Assembly: GCF_019399895.1 (NCBI RefSeq)
Contig: NC_091865.1
Location: 1,183,001-1,247,000 of the forward strand
Length of the DNA: 64,000 bases
Reading direction: 5' to 3'
From: Cardiocondyla obscurior
Lineage: Eukaryota > Arthropoda > Insecta > Hymenoptera > Formicidae
Shown here: positions 49,225 through 62,000 of the stretch, one piece after another
How the letters are laid out: every line of letters starts with the position of its first letter
Position numbering within the stretch: the stretch's first letter is position 1
Notes under the pieces: model-generated
Told to the model about the DNA's origin: nothing
The model's database searches: none
What the model saw: the letters and a program-made list of their open reading frames with translations, nothing else
Made by a program: the position numbers and the translations under genes

Positions 49225-52200
49225 TCGGAGGATAAACTGGTATAATTTCAGACTCCACGTGCTCTTAAAACTAAGCCCTAATCCAAAAGATGCTTTTAAA
49301 CTTTTATACTTCTAAGGAGAGTTAATATTGACCCATCTATTTCGCGTGAATGCGCGTACGTTTGCACGAAATACTCTTAGTCTTCGACACGGCTTAACAT
49401 AAAAATAATTCTCGGCCGTCTGTGCCAGAACTCGCCTACTATTTTCTCTCTCTCTCTTCATATAAGAAAACGCTTCTGTATTCTCGCTTTCACATTTTCA
49501 GAGACGTTTTAACCTTTATGACTACTCGTGTCAGTTTTACCGAATTCTAATTGGACTAATCTCGGTTCGTAACGAAATGCCTGGCACTTTAGGACACTTC
49601 TCCGTCAAGTGAAAACGCTCAAAGACTCTTATGTAATATGTTAATACAAGTCGAGTTTTGATACTTGTCTGATTTAAAAAAATAAAAAAAAAAAATTTTT
49701 TTTTAAACCATAAATCTAGTTCGGATATTTTCAAACTTTATCTTTTCAAACTTAGAAGCAAAGCTAAATAAAGAGGCGAAATTAGAATGAAAAATTTTGA
49801 ACAGTTTGAATATCGCAAGACATTATTTCAACGCAATTTTAATACAACTTTAATGTACATTTCAGTATTATTTTCCAAGCATTTCGCTACACCCTTCTAA
49901 AGAGACGAGACCGGGATGCGAAAAGTGGTCTTGCTGAAGTTCAAGTCTTGTTAAATAAAGTATTACGAATGAGAAGGAAAAGGTAAAGAAAGAAATAGCC
50001 GGGGAAAAGTAGCTAGTCATGAAAATTGTCGGATTAGCTACTCTAGAGATTGGCAAATTGCAAAAATTGCAGAGAACATCTTATAAGCGTTACCGCCAGT
50101 AAATTAGAGACGCTCGTAATTTTGCTTTGCTGCGGAAACGGAATATATATTTTTCGTGTATGACGATTACGTGCATGAATGTATGACCGTAACGCTAACA
50201 GAGAATGGCCAGGAAGATATAATAGCGATCGACATGAAATCGACATTAATTAAACGCGCAAAGAGGAACCTTACGCAACTAAGTAGCCATTCGGTCCACT
50301 TGGTTTGAACCTGAAATTAAAACTCGACTACATGCAATATGGGCCGCACGTGCCTGACGTGCCGCACGTGCAGTTGTACTTCTTAACGTCGCGTGACACA
50401 TGGCTCGCAAAAGCCTTGATTCAAACCACTTGCTCGAACACTCGACATCTTATCGCCTCGAATTACGATTGCTTTTCGTACGTGAGTAAACTGTTATTAA
50501 AATGTGAAAATAATTGAAAAAAAATGTATTAATTTTAAAATTTTATATTTAAAATTGATTTACATTTAAATTTACAAAAAAAAAAAAAAAAAAGAAACGT
50601 GATACTTATCAAGCAATCATTTTTATACAAGTCTCGAATTACAATAATGCATTTAATAAATCTTCTTTTTTTTTCATTCTTTCCCCAATAATACAATAAT
50701 TAAAGACTTGGACCAAGATTGTGTTCATACAGAATAATATATGTATAATCCGTATTGATGAACTGAATAGGGAGTTTATTACACCTCTGGCATTCTATCC
50801 CGATAATTGAAGAATTAATACCTCTCCAAGGGTATTAAGGACAACCGCGAATACCTCGAAGCAGGTCTTATCGTAAAGCCCTGGACATCTTATCCGGTGA
50901 AAGTTTATACCGAACTAAAACTATCTATTACTCTTAAAGTTCCTTGAATCGTGTTCTACAGAAACGAAGAAGAAGACGAAGAAGAAGACAAAGAGGAACA
51001 GGGAAAAGCTGCAGATCGCAATTCCGATACTTAATCCATTCTACTACGATGCATCAAATTACTCTAAAGAGAATCTAAAAGCATTATTTCTCAAGAATGT
51101 CTCGTCATTTCGTTCACAATACATCGTTACATTTGCATTTGCAGATATCGATACATCTAATGTACAAAAAAACCCTACACATATAATTCTGTAAACGGTA
51201 TATATTTTATTAAAACGGTATATTTTTGTCGTAGAATGATGTCTGTTAAAATAATCAATGCAATTTTGGTCAAATAAATTATGTTTTTTTTTACGCAAAA
51301 ATTTACTCTTGCCATGTCAAAATAAAATTTCTTATTTATTTTGTTAAATATACCGTTTATGATATTCATTTCAAACATAAATGCAATCAGATAAACAAAT
51401 AGGCATTTATTTGCAAAATCTTTGTGGCTCAAGCATATATTGAAACAAATACTGACATTTTAATTTATGTCGTAAATACACATTGAAAAATTTTATAGAC
51501 ATCATGCTGTCTCGTTAAAGGCTTCTACAATTCAAACCCACTTTTGGTAACAGGATGCATCAAAATCTGTAATCAACGAAGGTAGATACCGTTCGTTACA
51601 TTCGTGTTAGTTATCTCCAAGCGAGTGGTTTCGTCCAATTAAAGTCCCGTAACAAGAACGACTAAAGAATACAAATCGCAACATTTTCAGCAAAAAAAAA
51701 ATCCCGCAATGCTGCGGTATCCTAAAAAGGGATTTCGTCGATGCGTTAATTGGCGAATAAATGAAATATTGGCTACTGAACGTCAATATGTCTTTGTAAT
51801 AATACAAATAGTAATTTATGATATTGTAAAAAAGACTCTTTCTCTTTCTATCTTTATTAGTTCCTCCTCAATTATTTCACAAAAGAGCCTCACGGCATAA
51901 TACCATACTTTGTACCGAATTTCTGCTTTCATCGACAATACAACTTGGATTGCTAGTTTAAATCCCGATCTAGCACGAGTCTTATGTCAGACTTGGCTGT
52001 AACCTGAGTTTCTATTGGCAAAGTTTATAGAAGTAAAGAGATCCGTACTGGAACAAGACGTTATGCACTCGAACAACGATAAAGCACGCCACGAAATAAC
52101 GACAAAAGTAAAGGACTACTCAATTTATTTTTTTTTTTTTACGTAAACGATATAAGTGGTAAGCAAGTAATTCGACTATTATATGTATAATGAATAAAAA

Positions 52201-54000
52201 TTGCATTAATAAAATCAATGGTTGAATCAACATGTTTTTCAATCTAGCGAAATTGATAAACAGTAAAAAAAAATTGACGAATGAAAAGCGAAATTGCCCG
52301 AAGTGTTTTACGTAGCGAGACAAAAAAAAATATTCTAGGGGAAATGGGTGAAAGGAAAAGTAGAAAAAAGTGTGAGGGAAGGGCGATAAGAGAGATACGA
52401 ACACGCGAAACTGCCGACTTGGCACGCTAGAAGTGAGAGGATATGGACCGTTTCCGTAAACTATCAAGAAATTGCATTAACATGGTTATCGCCAGCAGCA
52501 AAGGTAGAGAATTCCCTTAGGATTCGTATGGCTCTTTGCTGCGGGAAAACTTTGGTGAGAAAAAAAAAAAAAGAAGCCACGGGGAAAAGTTGCAGAGTTA
52601 ACCATCACTAATAACTCGTTTCCGAGAAAATTTACAACAAATATTTGTCTTCTTACTATTTCAAATTTTTTACCATTTTTCCGTAAAATTAAATAATATA
52701 AAACAATTAGATATTTTTTTTCTTTAGTGTAAAATAAACATTTATTACATAATAAAAAAATTAAAATATATCTGTCAATTAATATAAATTTGAATTTTGG
52801 AAAAATATAACTTTTAATAAAGCTATTTATGTGATAAACTATTTAAAAAAAGATAAAAGTTCGTATTTATTTCAAAGCAATAGTATTATTACTTGCGAAA
52901 CAGTAAAAATGCAAACGCTTGCAATTTGTAGTTGGCGATAAGTTGTTCAGGCAAAAAAAAAAAGTAATGGCTGGAAAAGGGAATCGCGCATACGATTTTT
53001 CCTCTTTCGACTGCTATTTCATCTACATTTTTCTTTTGCAGTTCTCTTTTCTTTTTTTCAAGTCAGAGAATTAATTCCTTCGGTAATTTCCGGTTTGCGT
53101 ATTCTGATTTTAGCAGAGTAGAACGTGGACAGCAAATGACTGACCATGCCAGCAAAAAAGGTTACGGATCGAATTAAAGCCAATTACGCAAAAAGTTTTT
53201 GTTCTCTGTCTGATTCATGCGCGTCAGCATTCGAATTTCATTAATTAATTACGTAAAAGAGAGTGACCACGAGACGATTGTATCCGGGCAAAAAAGTTCC
53301 CTGGCAAAAACGGATTCCAGCATACAAAAGTGCGACGAACTAGACGACCTGATGAGTCTTGATGATACCAACCATTTGCACTTTTAATTAAACGCCGTGA
53401 CAAAGCAATAAATTGGCGTAATAAATTGGTGCCGCCAGTTCGGATAATGGCGGCATAGACGATATGAATTGCTTTAGCTATGCGGCATAAAAAGTAAGAG
53501 TAAAATGCGATTATGCGATAATTAAATTTAATGACAAACCGAAGACCGTACCACCTTCAATACGCTGCCATTATCATCGATCACTATATCATTGCGGTAA
53601 CGACCGCAAGAAAAGAAGAAAGAAATAAATGTCGAATTCTGGATAATACATGAAGTAATACGAGAAATTTCGCAATACGGTTTAAATTTATTGATTGTAA
53701 TATGGAGAGAAATATCAGACGCGGATTATTCTGATATTGTATGTCGTAAACGCATAAACAATGAAAACGGAAATAATGAGAAATACAATTTTCCATAATT
53801 TCCGCTATATTTATGAATGGACATTTATCGATGTCCGATCTCAGCTGCGTAAAATGTTAGTTTCTCCATTTTTAATTTTTCATTTATTTAAACGTATATG
53901 TAAAAAAAAAAAAAATATGCATAAACTTGAGAAAATAACGTTATGTTCGTTAAGACCGCGTGCATAGCATTAGCATAATGTTTACTCGCTGACATAAAAA

Positions 54001-54020
54001 AAATAAAATAAAATAAAATA
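54001..54020. repeat. (AAAAT)n microsatellite
   Basis: Four tandem AAAAT units after an A run, in AT-rich DNA without genes. Confidence 0.8.
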
Positions 54021-57000
54021 GGACGCGAACAAAATAAGAAAATATAAAGCACAATTATAAAATAAGAAAAAAAAAAAAAAATAATAATGATCTTAAAATA
54101 TTTTCAGCTCTTAAATCATGTGACGACATTTAAACTTCTTTTTGTTTTTCAATTTTGATTTTATTAAAGCGACGGGGCGATACGTCGCGTTGCTGCAAGT
54201 CGGCGATGCTATTAGCATAATAATTTAACGTGCCGTCGGTTCGAGAAATAACTACTTAACAAGTTAGACAAGCTTAACCTGCGAGAGATAAGGCAGGGAC
54301 GGACATCCTTGGCACAATAAATTGAATAATCGGAATTATCAATAACTTTAAACTGACCTCTTTTCCTCGCTTCGCGCCTGCAAAACTTTAGAAACGTATC
54401 GATCGAGCGGGGCACCATTGGAAAGTACATTTGGCTTACCAGCAATCAAGATCAGAACGTAAGCTCATATCGTCATAACTCAGGCGAGAGCGCGTTTCTT
54501 CGCGCAATAAGACATTACTAACACCCTTAAGATGGATCGGAGGTCGTTGGCCGCGCAAGCGTTTTCGATCGCACGGTTATCGTCATCTCGCGATATGATC
54601 GGCGTGGAATGTACACGCGGCCCCCGACAGTCATAATTACTTAACAAATTATTCAAGCGACAGACGCTTAATTAAATCGCGGGAAGGCGGGACAGGACGT
54701 TGCTCGCGCTAGAAGCTAATCCATCACGATTAGCAGTCGCTGTTTCTAATTTGACGCTCTCGACGTTCTCCATATACATGTGTCCGATAATGCCAGCGTG
54801 CATTTATCATCGGATTAATAGCGAAGTGTCTCCGCTATTGCGACTCCGCGACTGGCTCCGCTAACGTTTATCATTGACCTATCAATTCGTATCCTACGCG
54901 GGCTCAATGGCGCACCGACGCGTTGGATACGTGTCATCCCCCGAGAGAAGCTTCCGAAATTGTACTATTTCCTACTAATTTGCCTCGCGCGATGTGAAAA
55001 CTTGGTATTTACAAACGTCATCGTTAAATAAAAAATTGAAGTATCTACGGAATATCTAGTTTCGCTGTGCGCAAAACAGTTATATCAATAATAGATACTA
55101 TTAATCGGCAAATTTTCAATAAAATTATGGAACTTTCACGATCACGTAAATAAAGCAACGTAAAACGTAATCCGATTTTATACCACTCCTACTGTAAACC
55201 AATTAGTTTTAGCTATTAGTAATCTACGGTATTGAATTATCCGACTATGAAAAAAATTATGCGACACGTTTAGGGTTGTTTATGCATTTCAAGTGGATGT
55301 TGAAATTCTACCGCAATGTTATATGCATATATAGAAATTCATTATACGAAATTACGTAAAATCTCTGAGATTGAAGATATCGATATGTCATTATAAAAGA
55401 TATATGTTGATATGTATAATAATTATAATGCATGTATTGAAAATGACTTTAACATGCAGTGTATTGATTTAATAAGTGCGTATTAATCTCTACATTGTCG
55501 GTAGACCGATCTCTACATTTGCATTCTCGTTTAACAACAGTATCATTAACGCTATAAAATAGGCTTCATTTATGTTAATTTGCAAATATTCCTCAGAGTG
55601 TACGTAGTAATGCATATAACATTTCATGTTATTGAATATTGATATGTATATACATATATCAAAAGACTAACTATCATTTCTAACGATATTCTGATATACA
55701 ATTAATTACTTTATAACAATAAAGTGCAGATTAATAATAATTATCCATTATATTTTACGATAAATGTAAATAATTCGCTTTTCAAAGTAAAGTCCGTTTC
55801 GTAATATTTAATTTAAAGATTTTACTTGCCGTCCCTTTTATTTGAGTAATAAAAACTTCTAAAGATCTTTCAACAATATTGTCAAACGCCAAACTCCGTC
55901 AGATTACCGTGCGGAATTTTAGATAAACGAGAGAGAATTCAACGGATCTAGTCAGATTCAATTGGCGAATACATTGCAGTCTCGTTCACTTAGAGTTTCA
56001 CGCGATAACACACAACACGCGGTGAATCGGTAATTGCGTACAAAACGCGGATTAATAAAAAATAAAAGAAAGAGTACGTTACCGCTCGCTTCAAGAAGAT
56101 CCTTCGTCTTTTTCGTGATTAATTTCGTCAAATACAGGCTTCTCTTTTTACGTATATGCATCTGCATCCTGAAAAATAAAAAAAAAGAAACATTTTACTC
56201 TCGAGAAACTACAAAAGTGTACTTACAATTATTAATAAACTTATTGATAATAAGGCAATTATAATTTTCTCGTCAAAGCTGCGATGTCGTTAACAAGAAT
56301 TAATTATTAATGAAAATTTCCGGATGAAAAAGACCGGACGGAAGGATCGCACGCTATAATCAGCTATCGGAGACACTTAATAGCATGCGTTGGACAAGAA
56401 GGCGACCTTAGTTAACTAAACGACCGTCTCCATAACCATTATCATTATCATTCCGTACGCTATGCAGCGGCAGACTATCTCGTCCTATGTATGGGGCGAA
56501 GCTACGGCATCAGTTATATGGCAGTCGCACGAGAGGAGTAGTCGGTTGCAACGTCGGCGATGGGTATCGGCAATTAAAATTCATGCCGGCGTCGTTAACC
56601 TTCCACGCGCATATACACAGGAATGGTTTAATGCGTATCCAACGCACCGACGGATCCCGTACGTGAGAACGCACTTTGTATCGCACGTGATGGAGCAGTG
56701 ATGAAGGTAAAGCGCGAGCCAGACGTAGTGACATACAATAGAGAAAGGTTGTCTCGCGATGCTCGTAAACGCAGTACACTCACCGTCGGGAAACATGCGA
56801 AACTGTGTCTCTCAAATTTTCGTTGCCCCAATATTAATAGTTTCGTCAACTTTCATGCATGTTTTTTTTTTTTTAATTTACCGCGAGTTTATAAATTAAA
56901 ACGATTCCTCGAGGGCTTGCGAGAGATGTTAAAAACTCGTTAATTATTATTAAAAGCGCGAAATGTAACCGAGTAATTACATTAGATAAGAATTCTATGT

Positions 57001-58949
57001 ATTCCATAATGTTCAGTTAAATTTTAGACGATTAAAGATCTTTAGTTTGCGCTTCTATTTGTGTGCTCGCTGGAGGAGTTCCCTAAGCAGCGGAGTTTAC
57101 TGCAAGTGATTGCGGGATTGCGATAGTCTTAAGCCAATCCTGTTAGTTCTCGTCTTATCCCGTCTTATCTTATCTGTTTTATCCGAGAAGTAAGACAGGA
57201 TACTTCTCAGTGAATACTTCCAGCAATCGAGAATAGAACGTATGATAATAATTCGTATAAAAAGTAGGCTGCTCTCGGCTCTAGTTCTACGACCTACTCT
57301 TGTACTTTCATAGAATATTATAAAATGTAAATGAAAAATATATCTGACATTTTCTCTTATCGATATTTCATATAAAGATACTTGTAACATTTTATATGTA
57401 TAGTAACGTTTACATTATTTATCATACGTATAGAAATATTAATTGGTAGCTAAGTAACATATTTAATCTACGCGATTTAACCACTAGCTACGAAATCAGA
57501 ATAGCCAGATGAATTTCTGCTTAAGTCACAAATAATTACTCAAGTGTGATCTTACCGCAATCGATCACATAAATATCAAGAATTGCACACAGATATTACG
57601 TATATGCCGCGTGAATCACGTTAATATCGCGTTGCAATACACGTTTTACTTGATAGATACACATATTCCATTTTGTAACGCGTGTATGAGCTACTCCATA
57701 CGGTAATTGGCTATTGTACAACAGTAACGCACCGATTGATACATAAATGGAGTAGGCAATTAGGCGATGATGTAAACAATAATCCCGTACCACGATACTG
57801 CAAACGGAGCTGACCAAAGTATCACGCAAATTCATTCTCTGTCTCCTATAATTTTTTCGATCTCAATTTTGTAGGCTTTAACGTATATTTATATTCCTAC
57901 TTTTTAAGCTGAGTCTTTGTTCAAAGGATCGACAATAAAGAGATTAAAATATGTATAATATTTGTACTCAATTGTAATACCAAAGAATTAAAGTAGCGTG
58001 TGCATATTTAAAACTGCATATACGCAAACGTATCTGTACGCAGAAAAATTGAAATAAATGATAATCTGAGAAACTATAAATTTTTATACTATTAGAAAAG
58101 GATCACGAGTAGCTTATTCATAAACTTGTATATCTGTAATAGTTTAAATGTAATAGCTATATATTTTATCGGACTATTGTATTTCAATGGGCAAGGGGCC
58201 TTTTGATCAATCGATCTCGCTGAGAAACAGTATCGTGGCGACTTTCGATAGTCGCAGCTGCGCTGGTTTCCGAAAATGATGCCTGAAAATGAAACATCAC
58301 GACAGAAAAAAATACCGGCAGCTGCGACGCAAAATGTGCAGTAAATTGAACGGCGCCATTAAATTATCAGGACGTGAGGCGTTTTATCGCTTCAGCGTTA
58401 CTTCCTCTTTTTTTTTTTTTTTTTTTTAATTCTCTAGCCCCTTTAACGTGAAATTATATTTCCATTACGCATGACCGTATTTAAGCCATTATGCGTGATC
58501 GTTGCCGCACTTTTCACTGAAACGCGATTAACCCAGATTCGCCAGATGTTTCACGCAGGGCACGATTCATATCTCAGTTTCATCTGACATTTCTGAAAAT
58601 ACGGATAATTATGAAAATGCATAAATCATTTGAGATGCACGGATAAAGATAGCCGAGCATTCGCGACTGCAGACGGAAATGAAAGCTGATGTTCAATAAT
58701 TCCTGTAACCTTTAATTATTTCAAGGCGATTCGTATTATTCGCTCTGCGCTTCTTTTTTTTTTCTCTTGCCGGACGACGTTATTAAACGCGATGAAATTA
58801 CGTCTTCCACCGTTGTAACTGCAATTTATAGAAAAGTACCTTGCGTGCACCAGCATCCTCGCGTAGATTTTCTGCACGATACGGCGTGCGGAGAAATAGC
58901 ATCGTTACAAAAATAATCGCTGCTATGTATCACAAGGCGGTGTGTGATA

Positions 58950-59000
58950 AAGAGAGAGAAAAAGAGAGACAGAAAGAGAGAGAGAGAAAGAAGGATAAAG
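58950..59000. repeat. GA-rich tract
   Basis: Interrupted (GA)n with several GAGAG cores over about 50 bp. Possible GAGA-factor binding; no gene recognised next to it. Confidence 0.7.
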
Positions 59001-62000
59001 ATAATAAACGCCATAAAGAAAAAAAGCTGTGGAGAGATATAGATCGAGCCGAAGATAATTAACTGTGCTCTTAATTAATGTTGCCGGTATAATTACGTTT
59101 TCCGTACAATTTGCAAGTACGCGGACGGGAGAAGGAAGAGACAATGGTCGCCAATATCGAACCGCTTGGTACCACACATTCTGGTGAACGGAAATGAGAA
59201 GCGCGTTCGCACTACATTAATTTCTGCTTGAAATTAAATCCCCGGGGAAACGCGATTCTCTTACGCCAAATTAAATCTTTTCCATATCCGATCTGACATA
59301 TACATTACTTTCTTAGCGGATCATTTATCTTATTTAACACCTCTGCGTTATTCGCTACCATTCGCTCTAAAACAGAAATTAATCAATTAAAAAAGCGCTG
59401 AGAGTAACGTGGACTTAATTTTTCGACTTCTGATAGCACTTAAGAGATCTGTAAAAACATTCCACGCCACTTTCTGTTAAGAGATTAATTAAAACACGTT
59501 TTTCCGCTTTACCAGTGCTTCTTACTTCATTCGCTATTCTTAATATCACAATAGCTTTTATATAAAAAATTTTTTTCCCATCCTTTTTCTCTGTTTTATT
59601 ATTTAAATATCTCAAATCACGTTCTTATTTATTTATTAATTTTTTTTTTATTAGCGTCGCGAACCACGAAATGCGAAGACTGCGTTATACGGGAAGTCGT
59701 GAAACAGCAGGGGGAACGAAATTCTTGGCAAAACGTTAATCTACATGTGCGAAAAGCAGCCAAGGGATCGTTCCGGGAGCCGAAACAAAAGAAAGGGAAA
59801 TAAATATACAATCGGGCGACACTCGTATCTCCAAGAGAGCAAATATTCTTAGAAAGTCGTAGACATCAATGGCTGCCATCCAAAAATATTCCCGGACGAA
59901 ATCTCCGCCGGTTGCATCGGGAATCGAGGATGGAAAGAAAAGACAAACAAGCAAGAGGGACGACTTTTCCGTTCATCCTTATGTACACACATAAGTATGC
60001 AGTTTTCGTCGGGGAAGGAACGGGCACACTCGGGGAAGATTTATTTTTGTGTCCATCTCTTCGATTTTCGTGCGCCGTGACTCGATTTTCGTAAACGTTA
60101 CGCGCGTCTATTCCCCGCCGCAAGTGTGTACGTTTGTAAGTCTCGGCAGCTTGTTAGCAACGTAGACTCTACGGCGAAGAAAGTAAATCGAGAAGTGCAG
60201 GGAAAGTTGCGTATAAGTCACTGTTTATCTTGTTATACAAACGAGAGAGAAGGTAACCGAAAACTGCTTTATAATAATTAAAGGCGCAATTAAAACGACA
60301 CGCGTAAAAGTGTACTTGAAAAAATACATAAAACCGTAATGTATGAAACATTACAGTCATCACAAATTCTTATTTATTATAAAATTAGATTATCTTTCAT
60401 AAAACTGTGCACGCGCAAACATTTAGAAAATTCAAAATAATCTAGAAAAAAAAAAAAATTTGTTATTCCGAAAAATTAATTATAAAATAAATTGTCAGAT
60501 CGTAGTATGAAAAATGAATAAAGCACGCGACTTTTTAGAAATTACATTCCATATGGTTCATATACTTCCGGTCGTCGAAAAAGACTGAAATAATTATTTT
60601 TTCAAAATGCTTTTACAGCACGGCACATTTCATACAGTGATAATATTCTTGCGCTAGTGCATTGTGCAGAGAATGACGAGATAATTAAACTTAATAATAA
60701 TTAAAGAACGTAATTTTAAATGCACGCTCTCGTTTGACAGCGAGCGAGTAATGTGAAAGTGCTAAATAATTTGCCTATAATTGGTACCCTGTAATAATCT
60801 GGCTTCTCTTTATACTATATCCATATTCGAATTCGCTTCGGGTGGCAAATTATCAATTATTCGCGAAAGCAGTTTAACTTTTGCGCGACCACGGAAAATG
60901 CAGAAACCGGACTATTCCCCCTCGAAATCGCGCACGTTAATCGACACGGTAGTGGCGGCAAACTCGTTTTGCATCTCAAAGTGCGAAACGACAGGTAAAT
61001 GCACGACATGTCGAGGCAGCCGTGAGCGCGATATTGCTCGCATTAAGCGACGATTCCCGCGGCATCCCGCGCTCTACGATCGATAACGAAATCTCGAACG
61101 GCGCACGGCGTTCTGCTAAATTAGTCGCGAAAATATTCACGCCTTTCATTTCGAAGTTAGGGCAACGTAGTCGCGACGCCGAGCGTCGGTCCTCTCCAAA
61201 GCGAATGGAAGTTTGATGCACGCAGATTAAATTCGCATTCCGGGTCGATGTACCGGGTGTGTACGGCATGCTGAATTCTACCCCGATGTTCCGACCTGGC
61301 TCGCGCTCGTAAATGCGCGCCCGCGCACAAGTGCGGATCGACGGATCGTAGATACGCACTTATGCAGACACCTGCGCTGCTACGGATGCCTCAAGAGCGA
61401 GCTGCCGAGCTACCCGTCGCGAGGTCCTTCAAACTCCGAAACTCTACTTCCTCACACCGCTCTCTCTCTCCTCTCGACCCCTGCCGTGCCAAACTCTCGT
61501 TACTCTCTATCTCCCCATCTCATTCTCTCTCTTTCACTCTTCCATCATATTTCCTTTCTACCTCGCCTTCACCTATACCACTCGTTCGGTAACGCTTCCT
61601 ATTTCTTTCCCGCTCACATACTGCATTTTGATCTCTTGGTTTTTCATTTTTTTCCTTTTTTTTCTTTTTTACCCGCGGGCTCACTGCTTATTTTAACCCT
61701 CCCAAACAGCTACGCTCTACGAGACAATTTTCCAGCCACCGTCGTTCTCTCGTTTACTCCCCTTTTCATCAGTCGCGTTTTGTTCCCGCTACCGAAAGCC
61801 CCTCGTCGTCATGGATGTCTTTCGACGACGTTGGCGCATCAGCCGCACGTAAATTTCATCGTTACTGTGCGTGTCGCCGGCCAACGCGGACTGACTTGCA
61901 ATTACCGTTTGGCGACAACTCTGTTCCTTCATTAAAATTACATCAACGTCGGTACATAGAAGCGCGTATTCTCTATCTAACGCGGCCGCTATAATGCGCT

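Noticed and set aside
61486..61935. 149-codon + frame rich in hydrophobic residues
   Set aside because: Its S, L, F and P content comes from the CT-rich tract it crosses; no start context or family resemblance.
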